The notes below the pieces were generated by a model. That model was not told where the DNA came from and searched no databases. It worked only from the letters and a program-made list of their open reading frames with translations. Source: Leptospira neocaledonica (GTDB lineage Bacteria; Spirochaetota; Leptospiria; Leptospirales; Leptospiraceae). Taken from it: a stretch of 64,000 nucleotides of DNA. A program made the position numbers and the translations under genes. The stretch lies in assembly GCF_002812205.1 (NCBI RefSeq), contig NZ_NPEA01000009.1, forward strand, positions 1 to 64,000, in the 5' to 3' direction. This document shows positions 8,894 through 17,758 of this stretch, one piece after another (within the stretch, counting starts at the first letter, position 1; the number at the start of each line of letters is the position of its first letter).

Positions 8894-9538
8894 ATGGTAT
8901 ACGACATGATGGAGATCCGAGAAACGGAATGGTCCGAAGCTCTGGCTCGTCTCGCTATAGTAGTATCCACTTATAAACATGTTGGAAGTACTACGGATCA
9001 AGTCTTTTTGGCTTGCGAGTCGTTATGGGCGGATTGGGACGGCTTCGAACCTACTGGACCTGATTGGTTACAAGGTTTCGAGGAATCCATGGATGAGGGA
9101 GAGATGCAATACGCCGCAAACTCCTTCTCTCAAGTAAGATCCTTATTGAGAGATAAATTAGATCAAGTCAATCATACATTCGAGAATGGAGAAGATTCCG
9201 CAATCGGTGGTTTGATCTTGGAATTGTCCGATGGAATATATTCTTTATTAAACGGACCTGAAGAGCCGGATAAAACCGTAGAGTCCATCCTCATAGAAGC
9301 AGAAAAACTCTTAGAAATACTTCTAGAATCCAATGATCTCAAATTTCCAGAGGACGAAAATTTATCCTCTATCGATCTGGATCTGGTCTTAGATTTGGGA
9401 GAACGAGAAATTTTGAGAGAATTGATCTCTGCTTTTGAATCTGCAGTTGAGTCCAAACAAAACGGAAAGGCTTTGTATCTATTAATGTCCAGGATCTTTA
9501 TAGTTCACTGGAGTTTTTACAGACTAAAAGTGGCTTGA
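8894..9538 (+). CDS. Acidic hypothetical protein
   Basis: A 214-residue, strongly acidic, mostly helical cytosolic protein that I do not recognise. No signal peptide or membrane segment. The C-terminal half is built of short amphipathic helices rich in Leu and Glu (LIEAEKLLEILLES, ILRELISAFESAVES). The start is uncertain: ATG codons occur at 8894, 8906 and 8909, and none has a clear ribosome site. It converges on the acyltransferase gene with only ten bases between. There is a weak resemblance in helix layout to the protein downstream of FliD (25668-26636), from composition only. Confidence 0.7.
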   Translation: MVYDMMEIRETEWSEALARLAIVVSTYKHVGSTTDQVFLACESLWADWDGFEPTGPDWLQGFEESMDEGEMQYAANSFSQVRSLLRDKLDQVNHTFENGEDSAIGGLILELSDGIYSLLNGPEEPDKTVESILIEAEKLLEILLESNDLKFPEDENLSSIDLDLVLDLGEREILRELISAFESAVESKQNGKALYLLMSRIFIVHWSFYRLKVA

Positions 9539-9548
9539 TTAAGAATTT

Positions 9549-10265
9549 CTAATTTTTCTTCGGCTTTCTTTTTGCTTCCACTGATAGTCGTACTTCTTCC
9601 CTTAAACCTTCTGCTTCTTGTTCGGAAATTCCTATTTGCTCGAGCATGAATGTTTCGAATTTTGTTCTCCAATATTCCAGTTCATCTTGCCCATTTAATT
9701 TCGGAATGTAAAACGGCTCCGATATATAGAACTCTGCTTTTGAGAATAGTTTTGGAACAGGTGTCCTGTCCCAGCTTTGTACAATCCTAGAATGATCGTA
9801 TTTAGCGAAGTAGGATACTATTGGAAATCCTGTCATGGATGCCAATTGAATGATACCTGGTTTGAGAGTATAAACCGGTCCGGTAGGGCCGTCAGGAGTG
9901 ATGAGGCTGATACTTCCTTTTCTCGCATCTTGGACTAATGCCTTTAATGCTGCAGCTCCTCCTCTTTTACTCGAACCTCTTTTGGGCTTCATTCCAAAAT
10001 GAGCGATCACCCTTGTGACCAATTCCCCGTCTTTGGATTGAGACGCCATAGGAATCACTTCCAAACCATAACGTTTTACATAAAATTTGTATGTGAAATC
10101 GATCACGAATGGAATTTGATTATGCCAAAGTGCGAGAACAAATCCTCTTTTCTGCAGAAGTAACTTTTCAGTTATTGGAGAGATATTGATTTTAGTCCAA
10201 CGAACAGTGATATAAATGATTTTTAATATTATAGTGGCAATAAAGGAGGAAATTGCGATTTTCAT
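9549..10265 (-). CDS. DUF374-type lysophospholipid/lipid A acyltransferase-like protein
   Basis: A 238-residue membrane-associated acyltransferase-like protein of the DUF374 family. A hydrophobic N-terminus (about 1-20) anchors it. The LALWHNQIPF segment gives the family's substitute for the HX4D motif, and GSSKRGGAAALKALV plus LITPDGPTGPVYTLKPGIIQLA are characteristic. A probable role is acylation of an outer-membrane lipid precursor on the inner face of the cytoplasmic membrane; the substrate is not known. It overlaps the preceding membrane protein gene by four bases (ATGA), so the two are translationally coupled. Confidence 0.82.
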   Translation of the reverse strand: MKIAISSFIATIILKIIYITVRWTKINISPITEKLLLQKRGFVLALWHNQIPFVIDFTYKFYVKRYGLEVIPMASQSKDGELVTRVIAHFGMKPKRGSSKRGGAAALKALVQDARKGSISLITPDGPTGPVYTLKPGIIQLASMTGFPIVSYFAKYDHSRIVQSWDRTPVPKLFSKAEFYISEPFYIPKLNGQDELEYWRTKFETFMLEQIGISEQEAEGLREEVRLSVEAKRKPKKN

Positions 10266-10618
10266 GTTCGATTTCTCCCTTGGAAAAAAGGTAATAAAAA
10301 AAGCCAGATAGATGATAATGTAAGTCCGATGCTGTCTTTGAAAACTTCGGAATCAAGATCAGGTTTAGGATTATCTAAAAAATTATAAAATCCCCAAACA
10401 AAATATCCTATTCCGATAGATTTCCCTAAACCTGCGATTAAAATCCTTCTGCCTGGATCATGAAAGAAAGAATACCATTCCGTGGAATACAAAAGACTCA
10501 CAGTTAGATAAGTCGGGATCCAAACTTCGGGTTCGGATCTTATATAACTTAAGCCCGCAAATACGATCCAGGTAATTACGGTCAGAAACCTAAAAAAACC
10601 GGACAGTTTCTTTTTCAT
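10262..10618 (-). CDS. Small membrane protein
   Basis: A 118-residue protein with probably three membrane segments: FLTVITWIVFAGLSYI near the start, a middle segment around LIAGLGKSIGIGYFVWGFYNF, and LTLSSIWLFLLPFF near the end. Unrecognised. Four-base overlap with the DUF374 acyltransferase gene and four bases from the GlcD-like gene upstream suggest one transcript, so a role in envelope lipid handling is plausible but unsupported by any motif. Confidence 0.7.
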   Translation of the reverse strand: MKKKLSGFFRFLTVITWIVFAGLSYIRSEPEVWIPTYLTVSLLYSTEWYSFFHDPGRRILIAGLGKSIGIGYFVWGFYNFLDNPKPDLDSEVFKDSIGLTLSSIWLFLLPFFQGRNRT

Positions 10619-10622
10619 GATC

Positions 10623-12041
10623 TTATGGGAGAATTTTCCCCGGATTTAATAGATTTTTAGGGTCCAGAGCTTTTTTGATCATTCTCATCACTTCTATTTC
10701 GGCTGAAGAACGAGAGAAATGTAAAAAGTCTTTTTTCAAAAGACCGATCCCATGTTCCGCGCTAATGGATCCATGATGTTTTTGTAATAGTTCGAACATG
10801 GAAGGATCCACTTTTTTACATTGAGAAAAGAACTCTGCATCGGAAAGATCCTTAGGTTTTACAATGTTTAAGTGAAGATTTCCGTCGCCAATATGACCGA
10901 AGAGCGCGATCTCAAAGCCAGGGTATTTAGAAGAAAGTAAAGCCTGCATATCTTCCAAAAACGGATTCATATTCCGAAGCGGTAGAGAGATATCGTTTTT
11001 ATGAACCGTATAATCGATGGAAATAGATTCGCTGATACCTTCTCTATATTTCCAGAAGGTCTCGGCTTGTCTGGAATTCTGAGCAAGGCTTCCGTCGGAC
11101 ACATAACCCTTCTCCAATATGGTTTCTAGGAAGGAGAATAATTTTTCATCATCCGATTCTTCAGTGATCTCGAATTCCATTAAAACATAGTATGGACTGA
11201 CTTCCGAAAAAGGATCCGGAACATGTAAATGATCCATCACTTTGTCCAAACAATATTTAGTCAAAAACTCGAACGCCAGGATAGGCAGGGGCATATTATG
11301 AGTTTCTTTAAATAATTCTAATATAGAAGAGAAATCTGGAACCGCCGTGAATAGAATACGATTGTCCGCAGGTTTTTTGGTGAGTTTTAAAGTACATTCG
11401 GTGATGATCCCTAATGTGCCTTCGGAGCCTATGAACAGATGTTTAAGATCGTAACCAGTATTATTTTTCAGGATTTCTCCGTTAAATTCCAGGATCTCTC
11501 CTGTTCCTGTGACTACCTTTAACCCTAATACCCATTGGCGGATCAGTCCATAATGAACTACTCTTACTCCACCTGCGTTAGTCGCAATATTTCCGCCTAT
11601 ATGAGAAGAACCGGTGGCGGCAAAATCCACAGGGAAATAAAAACCTCTTTCTTCTGCTTCTTTATGCAGATTTTTGGTGATCATTCCTGCTTGAACGGTC
11701 AAGGAACCGAAGAATGGATCGAAATCCAAAACCTGATCCATCTTGGAGAGAGAGATCACTATCTCTCCTGATTTAGCTACTGCTCCACCTGCGTAACCTG
11801 TTCTTCCTCCGGAAGGAACGATCTTGATATCATTCTCGAATGCAAATTTTACGACTTCAGACACCTCTTGGGTGTTTTTAGGGAATGTTAGAATTTCATA
11901 ATCGGGAACATATACTTTAGTTCTGTCTGTTCCGAAAGAAAGGAACGTGGCCTGATCCATTTGGGTTTCATCTTTGAAAAAAACCCTTTCTTCTCCCAAT
12001 AGAGATTTGAGTTTGTTTTTATTTTCTTGGCTGATACTCAT
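10623..12041 (-). CDS. GlcD-like FAD-linked 2-hydroxyacid dehydrogenase
   Basis: A 472-residue flavoprotein of the GlcD/D-lactate dehydrogenase (VAO) family. The FAD-binding region carries VPSGGRTGYAGGAV near residue 80 and the segment around GSSHIGGNIATNAGG. The C-terminal domain has the metal-binding HIGDGNLHLN and the family signature SAEHGIGLLK. It oxidises a D-2-hydroxyacid (D-lactate, glycolate or D-2-hydroxyglutarate); which one cannot be told. No GlcE or GlcF subunits are adjacent, so it probably works alone with a cytochrome or electron carrier. It lies two bases downstream of ppk. Confidence 0.88.
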   Translation of the reverse strand: MSISQENKNKLKSLLGEERVFFKDETQMDQATFLSFGTDRTKVYVPDYEILTFPKNTQEVSEVVKFAFENDIKIVPSGGRTGYAGGAVAKSGEIVISLSKMDQVLDFDPFFGSLTVQAGMITKNLHKEAEERGFYFPVDFAATGSSHIGGNIATNAGGVRVVHYGLIRQWVLGLKVVTGTGEILEFNGEILKNNTGYDLKHLFIGSEGTLGIITECTLKLTKKPADNRILFTAVPDFSSILELFKETHNMPLPILAFEFLTKYCLDKVMDHLHVPDPFSEVSPYYVLMEFEITEESDDEKLFSFLETILEKGYVSDGSLAQNSRQAETFWKYREGISESISIDYTVHKNDISLPLRNMNPFLEDMQALLSSKYPGFEIALFGHIGDGNLHLNIVKPKDLSDAEFFSQCKKVDPSMFELLQKHHGSISAEHGIGLLKKDFLHFSRSSAEIEVMRMIKKALDPKNLLNPGKILP

Positions 12042-12043
12042 AT

Positions 12044-14173
12044 TTATTCCGCGAAATTCATTCTTTCAATTTGGCTATCCACAGGCTTTTCGCCTTCTAC
12101 TCTTTCTCTTTTGCGATAGACCCCTTCCGAAGAAAGTAATCTGGCTTTTACGTTGTCCCTAATCTGAACGTCTAAGATCTTTTTGATCCTATCTTTATTC
12201 TTTACATCCAGTATAGGAAATAAGACCTCGATCCTTCTTTCAAAGTTTCTAGGCATACAATCTGCAGAAGCTAGGAAGATACTTTCTTCTCCGCCCGAAA
12301 GGAAATAATAGATACGTGTATGTTCTAAAAATCTACCTACGATAGAGATTACTGTGATGTTTTCTGAAATTCCCGGGAGTCCAGGTTTTAAACAGCAGAT
12401 CCCGCGGATGATCAACTCTATGATCACTCCAGCGCGACTTGCATTATACATTGCTAATATGATATGAGGATCTACCAAACTGTTCATTTTGAAAATGATA
12501 CGTGCCGGTTTTCCTGCCTTTGCATTCTCGGTCTCTTTTTCTATCAGTGCCAAAAATACGGTTTTTAAGTTATGTGGAGAAGCCGCCAGCTTATTCAAGA
12601 AAGGCATCTTTGCATAACTGGTGATCGTGTTAAAGATTGTGGAAACGTCTTCTGTGATTTCTTTGTTAACCGTAAAGAAGCTTAGATCCGTATAATATTT
12701 GCTGGTTGTGGAGTTATAATTTCCAGTTCCAAGATGTACATAACGCACTAAGTGTTCTTCTTCTCTTCTTACGATTAGAAGCATCTTACTGTGGATCTTG
12801 AGTCCTACTACTCCATATACTACGTGAACCCCTCTCTCTTCCAATTTTTGGGCCCATTTTATGTTTCGCTCTTCGTCAAATCTTGCCTTTAACTCCACAA
12901 GTACCGTAACCTGTTTCCCATTCTCGGCAGCCTGTCCTAAGTATTGAATAATAGGAGAATCCCCGCTTGTACGATACAAGGTCATCTTGATTCCTAAAAC
13001 TTTCGGGTCCTCGCTGGAAATTCTGAGTAGATCCTCGATTGCGCCGAAAGATTGATACGGGTGGTGTAATAATCTGTCTTTCTTTTTGATTGCTTCGAAA
13101 ATTTTCTCTGGAGACTCGAACTTTAAAGTGGTCTTTTGTTGGAAGAATGGATACTTAAACTTGGAAGTATGCTCCAATCCGTAAAAATACATCGTATCAC
13201 TAATATTTAATATAGAAGATACGTCGAAAATTTCATGGTCCTGTAGCTCCATGAGATCTTTTAGAGTGTTCCTTACGAAAGAAGAAGTTCCCTCGTAGAT
13301 GTCCATCCTCACCGCATCTCCCCAGATACGGTTTCGGATCTCTTTTTTCATCGTTATAAGTAGGTCTTTTACGGAAGCTTCTTCGTCTATGGAGATGTCT
13401 GCGTCTCTTAGGATCCGGAAAGGATAGACTTCTTTTACAGTCATTCCGTAGAATAGGTCATCCACATGTAATTTGATGATCTCTTCCAGAGGAAAAAATC
13501 TTCTGGTTTTTCCTTCTCCCTTAAGTTGTAAGAATCTAGGTAATACGGAAGGTACTTGTACTACCGCGAACAAATCTTTTTTGACCCCTGTTTTTTCATC
13601 GTCCGTGGCGAGGACGATTGCTAAATTTAAGGATTTATTAAGTATATGAGGAAATGGGTGAGAAGGATCTATGGAAAGGGGAGTTAGGATAGGAGAAACA
13701 TCTTCTTTATAATAATGTTTGATATCTTCTATTTCATTTTTATTTAATTCATCCGGATTTAAGATGAGATGGATGCCATTCTCTTTCATCTGTTCCAGAG
13801 TTTGGTTCAGGGTTTCGTATTGGACATTTACAAAACTTCTTACCTTATCCGATAAATCCGTTAAGATCTCTGAAGCTCTTTGGCCGTTCAGACTTTTTTC
13901 GTCGTTACCTTCCGCTAATATATTTCTCAAACCTGCGACGCGGACCATATAGAACTCGTCCAAGTTCGACTCGGTGATGCATAAAAATTTCAAACGTTCC
14001 AGAAGAGGATTTTCAGGATCGTTCGCTTCTTCCAAAACCCGTTTGTTAAAATCTACCCAGGAAAGTTCCCGATCAAAAAAGATATCGGAATTACCGATAT
14101 GGATCGGTCCCTTGTTTCCATTTCCCCCACTTCCTAAGGTTTGGGTTTCGGGCGATTTTATCTTTTGGGCCAC
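12044..14173 (-). CDS. ppk: Polyphosphate kinase 1
   Basis: A 709-residue PPK1, which reversibly makes polyphosphate from ATP. The N-terminal domain opens with FFDRELSWVDFNKRV and NLDEFYMVRVAGL. The phospho-acceptor His is His461 in GLKIHSKMLLI, with GTGNYN downstream, and the second essential His is His618 in RFLEHTRIYYF. Full length for the family. It is the first gene of a minus-strand run with the GlcD-like dehydrogenase (two-base gap). Divergent from the toxin-antitoxin genes. The N-terminal 25 residues are low-complexity and the start could be slightly internal. Confidence 0.95.
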   Translation of the reverse strand: MAQKIKSPETQTLGSGGNGNKGPIHIGNSDIFFDRELSWVDFNKRVLEEANDPENPLLERLKFLCITESNLDEFYMVRVAGLRNILAEGNDEKSLNGQRASEILTDLSDKVRSFVNVQYETLNQTLEQMKENGIHLILNPDELNKNEIEDIKHYYKEDVSPILTPLSIDPSHPFPHILNKSLNLAIVLATDDEKTGVKKDLFAVVQVPSVLPRFLQLKGEGKTRRFFPLEEIIKLHVDDLFYGMTVKEVYPFRILRDADISIDEEASVKDLLITMKKEIRNRIWGDAVRMDIYEGTSSFVRNTLKDLMELQDHEIFDVSSILNISDTMYFYGLEHTSKFKYPFFQQKTTLKFESPEKIFEAIKKKDRLLHHPYQSFGAIEDLLRISSEDPKVLGIKMTLYRTSGDSPIIQYLGQAAENGKQVTVLVELKARFDEERNIKWAQKLEERGVHVVYGVVGLKIHSKMLLIVRREEEHLVRYVHLGTGNYNSTTSKYYTDLSFFTVNKEITEDVSTIFNTITSYAKMPFLNKLAASPHNLKTVFLALIEKETENAKAGKPARIIFKMNSLVDPHIILAMYNASRAGVIIELIIRGICCLKPGLPGISENITVISIVGRFLEHTRIYYFLSGGEESIFLASADCMPRNFERRIEVLFPILDVKNKDRIKKILDVQIRDNVKARLLSSEGVYRKRERVEGEKPVDSQIERMNFAE

Positions 14174-14289
14174 AGATTTTATCCTACTTTCTTCTGGTTT
14201 AAAATCGACGGGCCTATAGTCAAGCCTGCTTTTCAGAACGTCAATTCAGGCGATTTATTAACGCGGAATGAGTTTTCCGAGGCCGAGAA

Positions 14290-14318
14290 TTGACAATGTT
14301 CAACTAGTTTGTTAGACT
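14290..14318 (+). promoter_or_regulatory. Probable sigma-70 promoter of the toxin-antitoxin operon
   Basis: TTGACA at 14290-14295, a 17-base spacer, then TAGACT at 14313-14318. The spacing is ideal and the -35 is perfect. A start of transcription six to seven bases after the -10 would fall on or next to the antitoxin ATG at 14325, and no ribosome site precedes that ATG, so the mRNA may be leaderless. Confidence 0.65.
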
Positions 14319-14325
14319 GGTTGAA
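14299..14325. promoter_or_regulatory. Probable autoregulatory operator (inverted repeat)
   Basis: An interrupted inverted repeat with outer arms TTCAAC (14299-14304) and GTTGAA (14320-14325), plus inner AGT/ACT matches. It covers the -10 hexamer and reaches the antitoxin start codon. Antitoxins of this class normally repress their own operon from such sites, so this is the expected binding site of the 14325 product. Confidence 0.6.
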
Positions 14326-14588
14326 TGGCAGCCGCGGACTCAAAAGAATTATCCATCAACGCATTTGAAGCAAAAACAAAGTTCTCTTCTTTATTAAGAG
14401 GAGTACAAGCCGGCGAAACATATTTAATTACATTGAGGGGGGAGCCTGTGGCCCGATTATTACCCGTTTTAAAACATACAAGTTACGTGGAATTTTTAGA
14501 GACCTTAAGCAGAGCAAAAGATCTCAGAAATAAGATTAAAGGCCCCGTTCCTATTTTAGAATATAAGGAAGAAGGTAGAGAAGTTTGA
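14325..14588 (+). CDS. Phd/YefM-type antitoxin
   Basis: An 87-residue antitoxin. The N-terminal half has the Phd/YefM fold signature: SINAFEAKTKFSSLL, then GETYLITLRGEPVARLLP. This half binds DNA, and the C-terminal tail, rich in charged residues, would wrap around the toxin. The stop codon overlaps the TTG start of the PIN toxin gene (TTGA), a typical coupled arrangement. The promoter and operator directly upstream suggest autorepression. The antitoxin family is Phd-like rather than AbrB-like VapB, so the symbol is left blank. Confidence 0.9.
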   Translation: MAAADSKELSINAFEAKTKFSSLLRGVQAGETYLITLRGEPVARLLPVLKHTSYVEFLETLSRAKDLRNKIKGPVPILEYKEEGREV

Positions 14589-15007
14589 CAGGTCGTCTCG
14601 TATTAGACGCGAGCGCAGTTGCAGCAATCTTACTTCCGGATGAGGATTCGGATAAGATTGCGAACTCTATGGTTGAATTCCAAAAAGAAAACCCGAGTTC
14701 TCTTTTTATGGTACCTTCTCTCTGGTGGTCCGAAATTACGAATATACTTCTTGTTTCTTTTAGAAGGGGAAGGATTAAGGAGGACGAGTTTCAAACTTGT
14801 TTATTTCTAATATCTCGTTTGCCTATCGAAACTGATTTTGCAAAAGGTGTAGGTTACCAAAATGTTTTGATAGGTATCGGAAAAAAGGAAGGTCTTTCTG
14901 CTTACGATTCCGCCTATATAGAGTTGGCCGAAAGGAAGAAGGCGGGGCTTCTAACCATCGATAAGAATTTAGATAAAGTCAGAAAGAAGCGGAAGATCCC
15001 TAGATAA
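14585..15007 (+). CDS. vapC: PIN-domain toxin (VapC-like)
   Basis: A 140-residue PIN-domain ribonuclease. The first acidic residue is in VLDASAVAAILLPDE (about 6-20), the second in WSEITNIL, and the third and fourth in LSAYDSAYIELAERKKAGLLTIDKNL. All four acidic positions expected for metal-dependent RNA cleavage are present, so the toxin looks active. It would cleave tRNA or rRNA, as known for VapC. Translation probably begins at TTG 14585, overlapping the antitoxin stop by four bases. Confidence 0.9.
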   Translation: MTGRLVLDASAVAAILLPDEDSDKIANSMVEFQKENPSSLFMVPSLWWSEITNILLVSFRRGRIKEDEFQTCLFLISRLPIETDFAKGVGYQNVLIGIGKKEGLSAYDSAYIELAERKKAGLLTIDKNLDKVRKKRKIPR

Positions 15008-15027
15008 CCCGCTTCTTTCTCATTCTA

Positions 15028-15465
15028 TTAACCGATCAGTTTTCCTGTTTCTCTTTCATCAACCAGATAAGGATTTTGGACTTCCTTTGTTTTGGAGATC
15101 CAAACTTTTCCGGTTTTAGGGCAGAGGAAAGAATAGAACTGGAACTTAGGGGCTATTTCTTTTAAAGAAGAACATAACTCCGAATATAAAAATTCCTGCT
15201 CTTCTCTCGAACCTGCCTTTTCCAATAACTCGGCGAAGGTCAATGACTTAGCATATTTTACCCTTCTTTCTACTGAACCTTCTTTTGCTCTTAGGATCAT
15301 TCCAGAGAGTCCTTTAGGATTGGTTCTTTTATCGTCGCTAGACAGTAATTGATCGTGAAATACCGCAAGTCTTTGGAATAATTTCAACTCTGAAGATTCT
15401 ACAGCTACTGGTGCAGAAACCGAAACCACGGATGCCGCGGCTATGTATGCGAATACGTTGCGCAT
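15028..15465 (-). CDS. Exported hypothetical protein
   Basis: A 145-residue protein with an N-terminal signal-like segment (about 1-22, ending VSAPVAVES) that suggests export to the periplasm. The remainder is helical and charged, with two Cys (ELCSS and SFLCPKTGK). No family recognised. AGGAG lies about six bases before the ATG, a good ribosome site. The next minus-strand gene upstream (15511) also encodes a small exported protein, so the two may be one transcript. Confidence 0.7.
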   Translation of the reverse strand: MRNVFAYIAAASVVSVSAPVAVESSELKLFQRLAVFHDQLLSSDDKRTNPKGLSGMILRAKEGSVERRVKYAKSLTFAELLEKAGSREEQEFLYSELCSSLKEIAPKFQFYSFLCPKTGKVWISKTKEVQNPYLVDERETGKLIG

Positions 15466-15510
15466 AAAATTCTCCTATATTATAAAAATTAGATATATGT
15501 GGAGAATTTT

Positions 15511-15831
15511 CTAAATGATGAGTCGGATCGTATACAGATTCGAATCGAAGGCGGAAATATGTAAGGGAGCCTCGGAATCAAAAGTAGAAAGTACGGATTC
15601 AGAAAAAGAGAATAGGCCTAAACTTTTCCAGTAGGTCGAAACTGCTTCGGTTTCTACTCTTTCGGATTCTTTTTCCAAAGCGACTAAGACGGAAAGAGCC
15701 GAATGAGAAAGTTCAAATTGGAAATTTTGTTTTGAATGTTTTGTTCCGGCAAAAGATAAAACTGTTCCGTTAGCAGAAATAGCGAACGAAAAACAGAATA
15801 CGATTAATCCAATGAAAGCTCGGGCAAACAT
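15511..15831 (-). CDS. Small exported hypothetical protein
   Basis: A 106-residue protein starting with a hydrophobic signal segment (about 1-20, ending FAISANG). The mature part is Ser-rich with no recognised motif. There is no clear ribosome site before the ATG, so the start or even the gene is less certain than its neighbours. Divergent from the DinB-family gene at 15948, with 116 bases between that would hold both promoters. Confidence 0.55.
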   Translation of the reverse strand: MFARAFIGLIVFCFSFAISANGTVLSFAGTKHSKQNFQFELSHSALSVLVALEKESERVETEAVSTYWKSLGLFSFSESVLSTFDSEAPLHISAFDSNLYTIRLII

Positions 15832-15947
15832 TTAAAATTGGACCGGAAATCCCTAAGAAGGGTTTCCTTTTTCTTTCAAAGCAGTATTGAATGTCTTCAA
15901 ATTTTAATATGTATTGACCGATTTGGATCATTGCTCAAAATTTCAGC

Positions 15948-16457
15948 ATGATAGATCCGGAATACTGTGTCGCTTTGGCAGAATACAATCGTTGGCAAAA
16001 CGAATCCTTATTAATCGTTTCTGAAAAGTTAAAACCTGGCGAGCTGGAAGAAGACAAAAAGTTATTCTTCGGTTCTATGGCAAAAACCTGGAATCATATA
16101 GTTATGATGGACCTCTCTTGGTTGGATAGATTCCATTCTAGGCCCATCCAAAAACTGGATTTTCAAGAGATGCAATTTTCGAATCTGACCGAACTCAAAA
16201 AACTCAGAACCGAATTAGATTCGACGATTTCGGAATGGGTAAAAACCATTACCTCAGAGTGGCTAACACAAGATCTGAAATTTTACAGTTACATGTACAA
16301 AAAGGAGATCACATTGCCGATCTGGCTTCTGATCACTCATTTTTTCAATCATCAGACACATCATCGCAGCCAAATCTCTACAGCATTATTACAAAGTGGA
16401 TTGGATTACGGGGTGACAGATATTCCTTGGAATCCTTTCTACCCGAAATCAAGATAA
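15948..16457 (+). CDS. DinB-family protein
   Basis: A 169-residue four-helix-bundle protein of the DinB/YfiT superfamily. The early segment CVALAEYNRWQNESLL is the usual first helix. The metal-ligand histidines appear as the His in TWNHIVMMDLSWLDRF and the pair in THFFNHQTHHRSQ, the family pattern. These proteins are metal-dependent, often thiol-linked, transferases; the substrate is unknown. It is 17 bases upstream of the SH3 lipoprotein gene and probably co-transcribed with it. Confidence 0.85.
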   Translation: MIDPEYCVALAEYNRWQNESLLIVSEKLKPGELEEDKKLFFGSMAKTWNHIVMMDLSWLDRFHSRPIQKLDFQEMQFSNLTELKKLRTELDSTISEWVKTITSEWLTQDLKFYSYMYKKEITLPIWLLITHFFNHQTHHRSQISTALLQSGLDYGVTDIPWNPFYPKSR

Positions 16458-16474
16458 TATATTCAGGAAAAAGA

Positions 16475-16795
16475 ATGAAACAGATCCTTACAATTTTTTT
16501 AACTTTTATCTCCCTTTTGGTTTGGAACTGCGCTTCTGCAGAAAAAGTAGAACCTCGTAAGATTGAAAAAGTTATGAAGGTCCATGCAGGAGGAGGTCTT
16601 CGTTTGAGGATCGCTCCTAATATAGAAGCCAAAAAGATAGATCTGGTGCCTGACGGAGACGTTGTCGAAACCTTTGGCGAGACTGGAGAAGTGGAAATCC
16701 AGGACGGTAAACATGGTCGTTGGGTTAAAGTAAAGTGGAAGAAAAAAGACGGATACGTGTTTGGCGGATTTTTAGAATTTATCAACGTCAAATAA
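16475..16795 (+). CDS. SH3-domain lipoprotein
   Basis: A 106-residue lipoprotein. The ATG at 16475 is chosen over an upstream GTG (16235), because it opens a signal peptide whose lipobox LVWNC puts the lipidated Cys at about residue 19, and because AGGAAA lies just upstream. The mature part is a bacterial SH3-like domain: VHAGGGLRLRIAPN opens it and the GRWVKVKWKKKDGYVFGGFL end is typical. Such domains often bind cell-wall peptides. It likely sits in the inner or outer membrane facing the periplasm. Confidence 0.8.
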   Translation: MKQILTIFLTFISLLVWNCASAEKVEPRKIEKVMKVHAGGGLRLRIAPNIEAKKIDLVPDGDVVETFGETGEVEIQDGKHGRWVKVKWKKKDGYVFGGFLEFINVK

Positions 16796-16834
16796 TTTTA
16801 TACTTTTTGAATATTCTCCTGCCAAGGAATTCCA

Positions 16835-17632
16835 TTGAGAAGATTAAGAAACCAATTTATAGATATTATATCATTCCAGAACGCTGCCGGATATTTCGCC
16901 GCAATTACGTTTTTTGTGAGTTTATTCTCCTTATTAATTGATCCTAAGATCGGTGTGTTGACCCCGGACATGCTTGACGGGGGAAGATGGTGGAACGCAG
17001 GGCTATTTGTTTTTCATCTACTTTCTCCCACCGAGATCCAAGCTGGAACTTATATGCCTTGGATTTTTTTGATTTTCTATACTTATCTTGTTTTTTCAGT
17101 GGGGAAAATTTTAGAAGAGGACATGGGTTCTCTCCGATTTAACCTATTTTTCTTTTCCTTAATGTTCCTTATTACGATTGGTGGTGTTCTTTCCTTATAT
17201 TATCCATTGTTTGTGGAAACTAAGATGATCTATGATTGTCTTTTATTGGCTCTTGCAATCAGGATGCCCAATTTGGAATTTTTTATCATTCCAATCCGGA
17301 TGAAATGGATAGGGATCGCTTTATTTGTTTATCTTTTCTGGGAAAGAGGGGACGAGGTGAGGATGTTCAATTCAAGCCTACCTTGGGCAGGATTATTTTT
17401 CGGATTTTCCAGCTTAGTTTTATTTTTTGGCAGGGATATCTTAGGCTCGAAGATCCGGGAGCACAAAACTTCTACTTGGAAGGCCAAACAATCCGAAGTA
17501 TTGACAATTCATAAATGTTATGTTTGTGGAGCAACTGAGGCTACGGACCCTCAATTGGAATTTCGTTATTGTATAAATTGTGAAGATAAGGAATATTGCG
17601 AGAATCATCTTCATAATCATGCACATTCTTAA
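16835..17632 (+). CDS. Rhomboid/derlin-like membrane protein with C-terminal zinc-binding tail
   Basis: A 265-residue protein with about six membrane segments (roughly residues 15-35, 60-90, 95-115, 120-150, 155-170 and 180-200). The general arrangement, including the loop GKILEEDMGSLRFNLFF, recalls the rhomboid/derlin superfamily, but no GxSG motif or catalytic His is visible, so any relation is to an inactive member. The tail (about 225-265) has CYVC, CINC, a further Cys and a His-rich end (CENHLHNHAHS) that should bind zinc. Start TTG 16835 with AAGGAA five bases upstream. The fold assignment is inference. Confidence 0.65.
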   Translation: MRRLRNQFIDIISFQNAAGYFAAITFFVSLFSLLIDPKIGVLTPDMLDGGRWWNAGLFVFHLLSPTEIQAGTYMPWIFLIFYTYLVFSVGKILEEDMGSLRFNLFFFSLMFLITIGGVLSLYYPLFVETKMIYDCLLLALAIRMPNLEFFIIPIRMKWIGIALFVYLFWERGDEVRMFNSSLPWAGLFFGFSSLVLFFGRDILGSKIREHKTSTWKAKQSEVLTIHKCYVCGATEATDPQLEFRYCINCEDKEYCENHLHNHAHS

Positions 17633-17758
17633 GAGAACTTAATTTTATCCCTTAAGCAGGATTTTTGCATTCTTGATAAGCCTGTAAATTGCCCAATTTT
17701 TTTTAAACCGGATTGACTTTCTTTAGGTAAGATGTGAAATTTTCCGGCACTCCAAAAT

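Noticed and set aside
16378..16791. 137-residue reverse-strand frame over the SH3 lipoprotein gene
   Set aside because: Antisense shadow; the plus-strand frame has a signal peptide, lipobox and a recognised domain.
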